DNA from: Acidobacteriota bacterium | Lineage (GTDB): Bacteria; Acidobacteriota; Holophagae; Holophagales; Holophagaceae | DNA length: 64,000 bases | Direction: 5' to 3' | NCBI GenBank assembly: GCA_016192145.1 | Contig: JACPUT010000003.1 | Span: 1-64,000, forward strand | Shown: in pieces, positions 9,778 to 17,591 of the stretch | How positions within the stretch are numbered: the stretch's first letter is position 1 | Layout: each line of letters opens with the position of its first letter | Notes under the pieces: generated by a model | What the model was told of the DNA's origin: nothing | Seen by the model: the letters and a program-made list of their open reading frames with translations, nothing else | The model's database searches: none | Program-made: the position numbers and the translations under genes

Positions 9778-10604
9778 GGCAGGCGCATTTCCAATGCGCG
9801 TCGCAGGCTCCCGCCTTCGGCGAGCTCTGCCACGAGCGCGCTGCCGACCACGGGGGTGGCGCCCCGATCCCGGATGGCCTGGAGGCTCCGCCCATCCGAT
9901 AGCCCGAAGCCCACCGCCAAGGGGCGGGCGGTGAGGGCACGCAGATCCGTCAGGCGGACCTCCACCGCCCCCAGATCCGAGGAGGATGCCCCGCCCGTGA
10001 CGCCAAGTCGGGCCACCACGTAGGCGAAGCGCTGCGCGAAGGGGGCGGCGGGACCGGGATCTGGACGCTCCCGGAGCAGTTGCCCGGCGCGAGACGGCCC
10101 CGTGGTGGGTGCGAGCAAGGGGATGATGGGATAGCCTGCGGCGCGCAGGGCCGCCTCGAACTCCGGCTCCTCCCCGAAGGGCAGATCCACCACGAGCAGG
10201 CTGCGGACTGGGGTGGGGGCCAGCAGTGCGATGAGCCGCTCCGCCCCGATCTGGAGGAGCGGGTTCAGATAGGTGAACAGCACGAGGTCGGGGCTGTCCT
10301 GGAGGCCCTGAAGCGATTCAAGCACCCGGACCGGCGTCGCGCCCTGGCCGATGGCGCGCTGCGCGGCCGCCTGGAGCACGGGGCCATCGGCGATGGGATC
10401 CGAGTGCGGCAGACCCAGCTCCAGGGCCTCGATTCCCAGGGCCCTGGCCTCGGAAAGCAGCTTAGGGAGCACCTCGAGCGAAGGGTCGCCCGCCATCAGG
10501 AAGGGGAGCAGGGAGGGAGGGACGAGGTCCTGGGTACTGGACGCTGGGCCCTTGGTCCCTGGTCCTTGGTCCTTTGACTGCGTTCGGAGGGAAGGGAAGG
10601 TCAT
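9753..10604 (-). CDS. trpA: Tryptophan synthase alpha subunit
   Basis: Converts indole-3-glycerol phosphate to indole and glyceraldehyde-3-phosphate, passing indole to TrpB. 283 residues from the ATG at 10604. Signature ALELGLPHSDPIADGP contains the catalytic Glu and Asp; LPFLMAGDPS and the C-terminal phosphate-binding GFGLSDG are intact. The N-terminus is odd: residues about 10-24 (SKDQGPGTKGPASST) are encoded by one arm of an iterated-word hairpin and lengthen the segment before AGDP compared with E. coli TrpA. A TTG at 10637 is an alternative start. Last gene of the trp operon, 88 bases after trpB. Confidence 0.93.
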   Translation of the reverse strand: MTFPSLRTQSKDQGPGTKGPASSTQDLVPPSLLPFLMAGDPSLEVLPKLLSEARALGIEALELGLPHSDPIADGPVLQAAAQRAIGQGATPVRVLESLQGLQDSPDLVLFTYLNPLLQIGAERLIALLAPTPVRSLLVVDLPFGEEPEFEAALRAAGYPIIPLLAPTTGPSRAGQLLRERPDPGPAAPFAQRFAYVVARLGVTGGASSSDLGAVEVRLTDLRALTARPLAVGFGLSDGRSLQAIRDRGATPVVGSALVAELAEGGSLRRALEMRLPQTLGSST

Positions 10605-10700
10605 GGGCGATCCGAAGTGCAAGGGGGTTTCAGACAATCAGGAACAGAAGACGAGCTGGGTCGGCGCCCGCCAAGGACTAAGGACCCAAGGACTATGGGC
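10546..10700. repeat. Iterated-word hairpin 2 (AAGGACC words), trpB-trpA junction
   Basis: The left arm (10546-10574) is built of repeated GGTCC(T/C)TGGTCC words inside the trpA coding sequence. The right arm (10671-10700) repeats CCAAGGACTAAGGACC and contains the trpB stop codon (10693-10695). The arms are inexact complements about 95 bases apart. Same architecture as the other ten intergenic hairpins but with an unrelated word. Confidence 0.7.
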
Positions 10701-11880
10701 TCAAGCCCCGCTCGGCAAAGGTCCCGAGATCCTTGTCCCCCCGGCCGCTGAGGCCCAGCAGGACGGAGCGGGCGCCTTCCGCCGCCAGCCGGGGGAGGGC
10801 CGCGAGCGCGTGGCTGCTCTCCAGGGCCGGGAGGATGCCCTCCAACTCACAGAGCAGCCGGGCCGCCGCGAGCGCTTCTTCGTCGGAGGCACGCCACACC
10901 TCGATGCGGCCCTCCAGCGCCAGGGCGGCCAATTCCGGCCCCAGGGCCGGATAGTCGAGGCCCGCGCTCACCGAGGCGGTCTCGGCCGTGTGTCCGTGAG
11001 CATCCTGGAGCACCAGCGTCTTGCACCCGTGGAGCACGCCCAGGCGCCCGCCCTCCAATCGGGCCGCGTGCTCGCCCAGGGCCTTCCCGTGGCCGCCGGC
11101 CTCCACCGCGACGCGGCGGGTGGGCTGATCCAGGAAGGGGATCAACAGCCCCGAGGCGTTGGAGCCGCCGCCCGCGCAGGCGATCACCGCATCCGGCAGG
11201 GGCACGCCCAGCTCCGTCACCTGGGCCCTTGCTTCCTCGCCGATGACCTGGTGGAAGCTCCGCACGATCGTGGGGAAGGGGTGTGGCCCCAGCGCGGAAC
11301 CGAGGATGTAGTGGGCCCTGTCGCAGCGGCCGGCCCAGGCACGCAGGGCTTCGTTCACCGCCTCCTTGAGGGTGCCCTGCCCCGCCGCCACACCCACCAC
11401 CTCGGCGCCGAAGAGCCGCATGCGGGCCACGTTGGGGGCCTGCCGGGCCATGTCGGTGACGCCCATGTAGACGGTGCAGGCGAGGCCCAGGCGCGCACAG
11501 GCGGTGGCCGTGGCCACGCCGTGCTGCCCAGCCCCGGTCTCCGCGATCACCTCGCGCTTGCCCATGCGCCGCGCCAGCAGGGCCTGCCCGATGGCGTTGT
11601 TGATCTTGTGGGCGCCGGTATGGGTGAGATCCTCCCGCTTGAGGAAGAGGGCCTCCAGCCCCAGGTGCGACGCCAGGCGTGGACAGGGGGTGAGGGCCGT
11701 AGGCCGGCCCACGAAGTCGCGGAGCTGAGCCTGCAGTTCCGCCTGGAAGGCGGGATCGGCCTGGGCCGCGCAGAAGGCCGCTTCCAGATCCAGGAGGGGC
11801 TGCATGAGGGTCTCGGGCGCATAACACCCGCCGAGGCCCTGGGTGCCGAAGCGAGTCGGCAATTCAAAGGTGGAATTCAT
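10693..11880 (-). CDS. trpB: Tryptophan synthase beta subunit
   Basis: PLP enzyme that condenses indole with serine to give tryptophan. 395 residues from the ATG at 11880. The PLP lysine sits in HTGAHKINNA, the PLP-phosphate loop is CAGGGSNA, and RPTALTPCPRL near residue 60 matches the family's substrate region; length is normal. It begins 7 bases after trpF. A much longer open frame upstream of this ATG is out of register with TrpB homology and only shadows trpF. Confidence 0.97.
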   Translation of the reverse strand: MNSTFELPTRFGTQGLGGCYAPETLMQPLLDLEAAFCAAQADPAFQAELQAQLRDFVGRPTALTPCPRLASHLGLEALFLKREDLTHTGAHKINNAIGQALLARRMGKREVIAETGAGQHGVATATACARLGLACTVYMGVTDMARQAPNVARMRLFGAEVVGVAAGQGTLKEAVNEALRAWAGRCDRAHYILGSALGPHPFPTIVRSFHQVIGEEARAQVTELGVPLPDAVIACAGGGSNASGLLIPFLDQPTRRVAVEAGGHGKALGEHAARLEGGRLGVLHGCKTLVLQDAHGHTAETASVSAGLDYPALGPELAALALEGRIEVWRASDEEALAAARLLCELEGILPALESSHALAALPRLAAEGARSVLLGLSGRGDKDLGTFAERGLSP

Positions 11881-11887
11881 CGGAGTC

Positions 11888-12526
11888 TCAGACTGAGGCC
11901 GCTTGGGCCGCCTCGAAGGAACGGAGGACCTGCAGGAAGCGCCGTACTTTGGCGGGATCCTTTCGCCCGGGAGTGCGCTCCAGGCGGCTAGCGGCGTCGA
12001 CGCCGCGGAGCCGGTGCAGGATGGCGGCGGGGATGGCGGCCAGGCGCTCGCCGAGGTTGTCCCCATCGAGGCCGCCCGCGAGCAGGAAGGGGCGCGGGGG
12101 AGGGTGCAGCATGGCGTGGGTGAGGCCAGACCCCCCGGCCACGCCCGTGTGGCGGGGGCTCGGCTCCCAGAGCAGCAGGCCCATCTCGGGATCCCGTTGG
12201 CCGGATTCATCGGCCCAGGGGATCACCAGCTCCAAGCCTTCGGCACCGAGGCGCCCGAGTACGTCGGCCCGGCGCGCCGCCGGCACGTGGGGTTGCACCC
12301 GCCGCAGCCCCGAAGCGGCTGCGGCCCGCAGGATCGGTTCCGCCGACAGGGACACCATGACGAGCACGCCGCGCTCCGGCGCGAGGGCTGCCGCGGCGCG
12401 AACATCGGGGCAGTGACGGGGGCTATCGGCGTGCACCACGAAACCCAGGAGGTCCGCCCCGGCCTCCAGGGCCATCGCGGCGTCTTCCTCGCAGGTGAGG
12501 CCACAGACCTTGGCCAGCAGGCTCAT
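11888..12526 (-). CDS. trpF: Phosphoribosylanthranilate isomerase
   Basis: Amadori isomerisation of phosphoribosyl-anthranilate to CdRP in tryptophan synthesis. 212 residues with the N-terminal KVCGLTCEEDA signature (catalytic Cys), GFVVHADSPRHC, and the phosphate-binding FLLAGGLDGDN near the C-terminus. The start overlaps the trpC stop by 4 bases (ATGA), suggesting translational coupling. C-terminal residues VDAASRLE match the family's conserved Asp region. Confidence 0.95.
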   Translation of the reverse strand: MSLLAKVCGLTCEEDAAMALEAGADLLGFVVHADSPRHCPDVRAAAALAPERGVLVMVSLSAEPILRAAAASGLRRVQPHVPAARRADVLGRLGAEGLELVIPWADESGQRDPEMGLLLWEPSPRHTGVAGGSGLTHAMLHPPPRPFLLAGGLDGDNLGERLAAIPAAILHRLRGVDAASRLERTPGRKDPAKVRRFLQVLRSFEAAQAASV

Positions 12527-13365
12527 ACCGCCTCCCGCTCGATGGAACTGAAGAGGCGATCCAGGAAGTTGCGGGGGTTGAGGCTGCGCATCAGCGCCTC
12601 TCCGATAAGCACGGCATCGAAGCCCGCTTCCAGCGCCCGCCGGGCGTCCTCGGGCGTGGCGAGGCCGCTCTCGCGGATGAGCACCGCTTCGGGGAAGGCC
12701 GCGCGCAGGGGCGCCGCGCTTGGCGCGCCCAACGTGAACGTGGCCAAGTCCCGGGCATTGATGCCCACCAAGCGGGCCTGTGCCGCTTGGGCCAGGGGGA
12801 TCTCGGTGAGGTCATGCAGCTCAACCAGCGGCTCCAGGCCGTAGGCCCGGGCCGCTTCGGCGAAGGCCGCCGTATGGCCCTTGAGCACGCGGGCGATGAG
12901 CAGCACCGCCTCCGCCCCCGTGGCCGCGGCCTCCCGCAGCTGGACTTCGGAAACCACAAACCCCTTGTAGAGGCGGGGGACGCCCAGGCTGGACGCATCC
13001 TCCAGGTGGGCCGTCTCGCCGTAGAACCAGGCGGGTTCCGTGAGGATGGAGAAGCAGGCGGCCCCGCCGTCCTTGTAGAAGCGCAATTGCCGCTGCAGGG
13101 GCGTGCCCAAGGCGAAGGGCCCCAGGGAGGGCGAGCCCTGCTTGTACTCGGCGATGACGGCCGCGCCGCGCTGGCGAAGGCTGGTGCGCAGGGCGGCTTC
13201 GAAGGGGCCCGCCTCCGCGGCGGAGCGAGGGCGTCGATCCGCCAGTGGCATCACCTGGAGTTGAAGCGCCCGCACCAGCTCCGAGGCCACCACCCGCTGT
13301 AAGTGGCTGCCGACCGGCAGCTCCGCGTCCTTGACGAGTTGGATTGGATCCGGGAGCAGGATCAT
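12523..13365 (-). CDS. trpC: Indole-3-glycerol phosphate synthase
   Basis: Closes the indole ring from CdRP. 280 residues, (beta/alpha)8 barrel. Visible motifs: VIAEYKQGSPSLG (catalytic Lys and substrate loop), FSILTEPAWFYG, LVGINARDLATF and LIRESGLATPEDA followed by AVLIGEALM. It overlaps both neighbours by 4-base ATGA junctions. Not fused to trpF, unlike in enterics. Confidence 0.96.
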   Translation of the reverse strand: MILLPDPIQLVKDAELPVGSHLQRVVASELVRALQLQVMPLADRRPRSAAEAGPFEAALRTSLRQRGAAVIAEYKQGSPSLGPFALGTPLQRQLRFYKDGGAACFSILTEPAWFYGETAHLEDASSLGVPRLYKGFVVSEVQLREAAATGAEAVLLIARVLKGHTAAFAEAARAYGLEPLVELHDLTEIPLAQAAQARLVGINARDLATFTLGAPSAAPLRAAFPEAVLIRESGLATPEDARRALEAGFDAVLIGEALMRSLNPRNFLDRLFSSIEREAV

Positions 13366-14399
13366 GAGCGCACCGCTTCAAGGGAGGGGACGAGGGGCGC
13401 CTGGAATCCGGCGGCGAGTTCTGTTCGGAGGATCCGATAAGTGGAAGCCATGGCGTGAAGCTCCCTGCCCTCCACCAGCAATAGGCCAAGGGCCGCCTGC
13501 AGGGCCACGGCATCGGCCACGGCGGGGCGGAAGGCGGAGTCCCCCTCACCTGCCATGAGGCCCTTGGCCACGGCCACGGCTTCCGCGCGATCCCGTACCA
13601 CCAGGGCATCGCGCCCGGGCATGGGAATTCCCAGCTCCCGGGGGACGAGCACCGCTTGGGGCAACACGCGCCCCTCTTTCACGGGCACCACCTTCGTGGG
13701 CCCCTCGAGGCTGGCCTCGTCGAGCCCCCGGCCTTCCGCATCGCGGCCATGCAGCACGAAGGCCCGCTTCACACCCCGGGCGGCGAGGGCGCCGGCCATG
13801 GGTGCCAGTAACTCCTCCCGGGCCACGCCCAGCACCTGGAAGGCGGGGCGGGCGGGATTCAGCAGGGGTCCCAGCAGGTTGAAGATCGTGGGGATGCCCA
13901 GCCGCTTGCGGATCTCCTTCACCCGGCCCAACAACGGGTGGAAGGCGGGCGCGAAAAGGAAGGCGAAGCGGCGCTCCCGAAGGTCCGTGAGCAAGTCCGC
14001 TTCGGTGCGTTCCAGTGGGTGGCCCAGGGACTCCAGCAGGTCGGCGCTGCCGCAGGTGGAAGTGGCCGCGCGGTTGCCGTGTTTGACGACTGCGATGCCC
14101 CGGCTGGCCAGGAAGAGGGCGGCCAGGGTGCTGAGGTTCGCCGTGGAGGCGCCATCACCGCCCGTGCCGCAGGTGTCGAGGGCGTCTTCACCGGCAGCGG
14201 GAAACCTGCGAGCTACCGACGAAAGCGCACCAGCGAAGGCCGTGAGCTCCTCGGAAGTGGGGGTTCGTTGGGCCAGCAGCGCCAGGCAGGCGCCCACCAG
14301 CAGTGGATCCGTGTCCTGGTCGATGAAGCGCTCCATCAGCTCCCGAGCGACTTCGATGGGGAGCGGTTGAATGGGGTTGTGGGTGCGGAGGAGGGTCAT
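13362..14399 (-). CDS. trpD: Anthranilate phosphoribosyltransferase
   Basis: Transfers phosphoribosyl from PRPP to anthranilate. 345 residues from the ATG at 14399. The PRPP site DTCGTGGDGASTANLST, VKHGNRAATSTCGSAD and the family pattern FLFAPAFHPLLGRVKEIRKRLGIPT are all present. Stand-alone enzyme, not fused to TrpG. 4-base ATGA overlaps on both sides. The longer open frame to 14567 is not used because it would run through trpG. Confidence 0.96.
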   Translation of the reverse strand: MTLLRTHNPIQPLPIEVARELMERFIDQDTDPLLVGACLALLAQRTPTSEELTAFAGALSSVARRFPAAGEDALDTCGTGGDGASTANLSTLAALFLASRGIAVVKHGNRAATSTCGSADLLESLGHPLERTEADLLTDLRERRFAFLFAPAFHPLLGRVKEIRKRLGIPTIFNLLGPLLNPARPAFQVLGVAREELLAPMAGALAARGVKRAFVLHGRDAEGRGLDEASLEGPTKVVPVKEGRVLPQAVLVPRELGIPMPGRDALVVRDRAEAVAVAKGLMAGEGDSAFRPAVADAVALQAALGLLLVEGRELHAMASTYRILRTELAAGFQAPLVPSLEAVRS

Positions 14400-14983
14400 G
14401 GGAGGACTCGGGGTATCAGACCGGCGATGCGGAGGAAGTTGGCGAGGAGATGGGGGCCCTGGGGCGTGAGGATGCTTTCGGGATGGAACTGCACGCCCCA
14501 GCGGGGGAGGGTTCGATGGGCGATGGCCTGGATGACCCCGTCGCCGCTGCGGCCCGTGATCCGCCAACAGGCGGGGAGGCTCTGGGGATCCGCCGCAAGG
14601 CTGTGATAGCGACCTACCGATAGCCCCTGGGGCAGCCCCTCGAAGAGCTCCGCGCCCTCATGGGTCAGCTCACTGGCTTCGCCGTGCAGGGGCTCCGGCG
14701 CGTGGCCCACGGTGCCGCCCGAGGCCGCCACCAGGGCCTGATGCCCCAGGCAGACGCCGAGCATGGGCACTGCCCACTCGGAACCCGCGATGGCCATGTG
14801 GGCAGCGCATTCGGTGGGGTGGCCGGGACCTGGGGAGAGCACGATCGCCGAGGGGTTCAGGGCCTTCGCCCCCGCAAGATCGATCTCGTCGAAACGGCGC
14901 ACGACGACATCGGCTCCCAGGGTCTCGAAGGCCTGCACGAGGTTGTAGGTAAAGGAGTCCAGAGCGTCAATCAGCAGGATCAT
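14396..14983 (-). CDS. trpG: Anthranilate synthase glutaminase component
   Basis: Class I glutamine amidotransferase supplying ammonia to TrpE. 195 residues. Nucleophilic Cys in MLGVCLGHQAL, His/Glu pair in WGVQFHPESIL, oxyanion loop VLSPGPGHP. Translationally coupled to trpE and trpD by ATGA overlaps. In many bacteria this subunit is shared with p-aminobenzoate synthase; position in the trp operon favours TrpG as its main role. Confidence 0.95.
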   Translation of the reverse strand: MILLIDALDSFTYNLVQAFETLGADVVVRRFDEIDLAGAKALNPSAIVLSPGPGHPTECAAHMAIAGSEWAVPMLGVCLGHQALVAASGGTVGHAPEPLHGEASELTHEGAELFEGLPQGLSVGRYHSLAADPQSLPACWRITGRSGDGVIQAIAHRTLPRWGVQFHPESILTPQGPHLLANFLRIAGLIPRVLP

Positions 14984-16377
14984 CGGATCACCTCGAGCAC
15001 TTCGGGCGTGGGCAGGGCGACACCCAGGGCCTGGGCGGGGGCGCCCATCTTGTGCAGCGTTTCCAGGTATTCCCGCGTGGGATCCGAGGCCTTCACGACG
15101 CCCGCCCCAGCCTGGAGATAGGCGCGATCACCGACGAAAGTGACGGTGCGCAAGATGAGGGCGGAGTCGAGTACGCCGTCGGCGCCCAGGCGGATCAACG
15201 CGCCGCCGTAAGGACCGCGGGCCTCGCCCTCCAGCTCCGCGATGCGCTGGGCGGCCCGCAGTTTGGGGGCGCCGCTCACGGTGCCCGCGGGGAAGGCGCT
15301 GGCAAGGACATCCAAGGCATCCAGGCCGGGCTTCAGCGTGGCCTTCACGGTGGTGGTGAGGTGGAGCACATGGCTCGTGCGCTGGAGGGCCAGGGGCCGC
15401 TCTACCCGCACGCCCCCGGGGATGGCCACGCGGCCCAGATCGTTGCGGGCGAGGTCCACGAGCATCTGGTGCTCGGCGCGCTCCTTGGGGTCCGCCTTCA
15501 GGGCCTCGAAGCGGATCGCGTCCTCCTCCTCGCTGGAACCCCGCACCACGGTGCCCGCGATGGGCAGCGTTTCCGCCTCACCGTCGGCCACGCGCACGAG
15601 CATCTCGGGGCTCGCGCCCGCCAGGGCGAAGCCGGGCTGCTCCAGGAGGAAACCATAGGGACTGGGGTTCAGGCGGCGGAGGCGGCGGTAGGTCTCCAGG
15701 GGCGTCGGCGGGTCGAGCACTTCCATGCGTTGGCTGGGCACCAGCTGGTAGACGTCGCCATCGTGGATGTAGGCCTGCACCCGGCGCACCGTCGCTTCAA
15801 AGGATTCCTGGGTCTGCAAGGATCGCAAGCGGGGCGCGGGGTTTGGTGCCTCGACCGGCAGCACCACCCTCCGGAGCTGCGCGAGGAGGGCCGAGAGCCG
15901 CTTCGAGGCGGTGGCTTCATCCCGGTCCAGCACCTGAAGCTCCGCCACCTGGTGCAGGTGGTCGAAGACGAGGGCGGAGTCGTACACCTGGGCCCAGACC
16001 GCGGGGAGCCCCAGGCTGTTCCGCTTCGGCAGCGGCAGCGTGGCTTCCAGCCCCGCCAGGGCCTCGAAGCCCACGTACCCCGCGAGGCCCACGCCCACGG
16101 GCAGCGGATCCCGGCCCGTGGGAAGCCCCGCCGGGTCGTGGGTTCCGGCACCCTCCACGGTGGGGGCCAGGGCCCGGAGGGATTCCACCCAACCCCGGGC
16201 CGGTGCCTCCAGGCTCACGGAGGCGCCACCTTCCAGCAGCACGAAGCTGTAACGGCCCACCCGTTCGCCCTGATCCGCGCTCTCCAGGAGCAGGCTCGCC
16301 CCGGCCGGACGCAGCGCCAGGTAGGCGGCCAGGGGCGTCAGCAGGTCGGCTGGAAGCGTGTGTCGGAGGAGGTGCAT
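14980..16377 (-). CDS. trpE: Anthranilate synthase component I
   Basis: Converts chorismate to anthranilate using TrpG-derived ammonia; usually feedback-inhibited by tryptophan. 465 residues from the ATG at 16377, which has AGGAA six bases upstream. A TTG 18 bases earlier is in frame but lies inside the attenuator terminator, so it is rejected. C-terminal chorismate-binding domain: LPIAGTVVRGSSEEED, HQMLVDLARNDLGRVA, PAGTVSGAPKLRA and GPYGGALI. The N-terminal LLESADQGERVGRYSF resembles the Trp-binding LLES region. First structural gene of the operon, directly after the attenuator. Confidence 0.97.
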   Translation of the reverse strand: MHLLRHTLPADLLTPLAAYLALRPAGASLLLESADQGERVGRYSFVLLEGGASVSLEAPARGWVESLRALAPTVEGAGTHDPAGLPTGRDPLPVGVGLAGYVGFEALAGLEATLPLPKRNSLGLPAVWAQVYDSALVFDHLHQVAELQVLDRDEATASKRLSALLAQLRRVVLPVEAPNPAPRLRSLQTQESFEATVRRVQAYIHDGDVYQLVPSQRMEVLDPPTPLETYRRLRRLNPSPYGFLLEQPGFALAGASPEMLVRVADGEAETLPIAGTVVRGSSEEEDAIRFEALKADPKERAEHQMLVDLARNDLGRVAIPGGVRVERPLALQRTSHVLHLTTTVKATLKPGLDALDVLASAFPAGTVSGAPKLRAAQRIAELEGEARGPYGGALIRLGADGVLDSALILRTVTFVGDRAYLQAGAGVVKASDPTREYLETLHKMGAPAQALGVALPTPEVLEVIR

Positions 16378-16392
16378 GGGATTCCTGAACAG

Positions 16393-16476
16393 CAAAAAGC
16401 CCGATCGTGGGATCGGGCTCGGAGGAAGCGGGGACCTTGGATCTAAGGTCTAGGTGTCCGCGGAAGCCTCCGAGCC
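16393..16476 (-). terminator. trp attenuator (terminator/antiterminator)
   Basis: Reading the minus strand: segment 2 (16476-16467, GGCTCGGAGG) is a perfect 10-base complement of segment 3 (16425-16416, CCTCCGAGCC). Segment 3 overlaps the terminator stem AGCCCGATC-CCAC-GATCGGGCT (16419-16398), which is followed by a T run. The two structures are mutually exclusive, as in classical trp attenuation. Segment 2 starts three codons after the second Trp codon of the leader peptide, so a ribosome stalled there would leave it free to form the antiterminator. Confidence 0.93.
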
Positions 16477-16542
16477 GGCATGCCAAAACATGCACCAGCA
16501 GGTGCAGTTCATGGAATGGCACATGGCCGGGGAGGTACGCAT
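16450..16542 (-). CDS. trpL: trp operon leader peptide
   Basis: 30-codon reading frame with two Trp codons at positions 16 and 20 (TCWCMFWHAG), rich in Cys and Met. It ends 31 bases before antiterminator segment 3 and its last codons contain segment 2. Ribosome stalling at the Trp codons when charged tRNA-Trp is scarce should allow trpE read-through. ATG 16542 has no Shine-Dalgarno sequence; internal ATGs at 16524 and 16512 are alternatives and also lack one. Confidence 0.85.
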   Translation of the reverse strand: MRTSPAMCHSMNCTCWCMFWHAGSEASADT

Positions 16543-16551
16543 GATCTGAAA

Positions 16552-16581
16552 AGTGAACCCAGAGGTGGTCGCTCCTGTCAA
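16552..16581 (-). promoter_or_regulatory. Putative trp operon promoter
   Basis: Perfect -35 TTGACA (16581-16576), 18-base spacer, weak -10 TTCACT (16557-16552). Predicted transcription start falls only a few bases before the leader ATG at 16542. The -35 to ATG distance (39 nt) equals that of the asparagine leader at 53016. The -10 match is poor, so this rests mainly on the -35 and position. Confidence 0.55.
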
Positions 16582-16631
16582 TGGGATTCATCCAGGATCC
16601 ACGCATCGCTGGATCGAAGGGGCGGGTTAGC

Positions 16632-17591
16632 ATGGAGCCTCTCACCGGACACCGCATGGAACTCGCCCCCCCGCCCTCCCCTCTCGACACCGACGAGACG
16701 CTGACCCCGAAAGGGCCCTGGTCCTTCCTGCGGGCCTCGTTGCCGGGCGGATTCAGCGGCTCGGGACTGGGCCTGCTCATCGGCTGGCTGCTCGCGGGCC
16801 TGCCCCCCGCCTTTTTACTGGCCCGGCACCTCGTGGGCCTCATGGGCCACAGCGCCATGGCCGCCCACTGGGGCGAGCGCCTCAATGTCCGGGAGTTGCT
16901 GGAGCTCTGGTGGAACGGGAACTGGCAGCATCAGCCGATGCCCGCCTGGGCCCTCGTCTTCCTCCTCCTGGGCCTCGGCATCTCCCTCTGGAGCGGTTGG
17001 AAGATGCAAGCGGAGCAGCTGGGCCGCGAGGCCACCTTCGCCCCCTGGTTCCTGGGAGGCCTCGAGGCCATCCTCCTCGGCCCGCTGCCCCTCTACCTGC
17101 CCCTCTTCCTGGGGGTGTTCCTGCTCAAGGCCTTTGGCGAGCGCGGGATCGATTCCTTCGCCTGGCTGTTGTTCATCTTCAAGCCCCTCTTCTGGCTCGC
17201 CTGGAGCGGCGCCTGTTTCCTCCAGTGGTCCCTGTTGCGGGTGGGGCGGCTCGATCAAGACCGCGGTGGCTGGCTCCGGCACCTTCGGGACAGCTTCCTC
17301 CGCCTTTGGCTTCATCCCATCCAGTGGGGTGGGCTGATCCTCGGCGGGGTCGCGCTGCGCGTGGTGCTCCATGGCGGCGCCCTCGCCCTCGGCTGGCGGA
17401 TGGGGGGCGCGGCCCTGGGCCGGGTGTGGCTGCTCGTGCTTCTGCAGGCGCTCGCCACCCTCATCGGCGCGTGGACGCTGGGGCTCGTGATGCGGGTGGC
17501 TGCCCGGTTCACCGCGCACGATGCCCACATCCGCCGGGAGCGCGCGGCCCTCGAGGCCACTGCCAAGGAGGGCATGGCCCTTGAAGCGTAG
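16632..17591 (+). CDS. Multi-pass membrane protein of unknown function
   Basis: 319 residues, divergent from the trp operon. A Pro-rich cytosolic N-terminus is followed by about six hydrophobic segments (for example GLGLLIGWLLAGLPPAFLLA, AWALVFLLLGLGISLW, FLGGLEAILLGPLPLYLPLF, FAWLLFIFKPLFWLAW, VWLLVLLQALATLIGAW). I recognise no family. ATG 16632 is chosen because GGGGCGGG precedes it; in-frame ATGs at 16581 and 16656 are possible. The 3' end overlaps the next lipoprotein gene by 11 bases, implying cotranscription with the nucleotidase pair. Confidence 0.65.
   Translation: MEPLTGHRMELAPPPSPLDTDETLTPKGPWSFLRASLPGGFSGSGLGLLIGWLLAGLPPAFLLARHLVGLMGHSAMAAHWGERLNVRELLELWWNGNWQHQPMPAWALVFLLLGLGISLWSGWKMQAEQLGREATFAPWFLGGLEAILLGPLPLYLPLFLGVFLLKAFGERGIDSFAWLLFIFKPLFWLAWSGACFLQWSLLRVGRLDQDRGGWLRHLRDSFLRLWLHPIQWGGLILGGVALRVVLHGGALALGWRMGGAALGRVWLLVLLQALATLIGAWTLGLVMRVAARFTAHDAHIRRERAALEATAKEGMALEA

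Noticed and set aside
10693-12210. Extended 505-residue TrpB
   Set aside because: Residues before MNSTFELPTRFG are an out-of-register reading of trpF; the normal-length TrpB starts at 11880.
14980-16395. TTG start of trpE at 16395
   Set aside because: It lies inside the attenuator terminator and T run; ATG 16377 has a proper ribosome-binding site.
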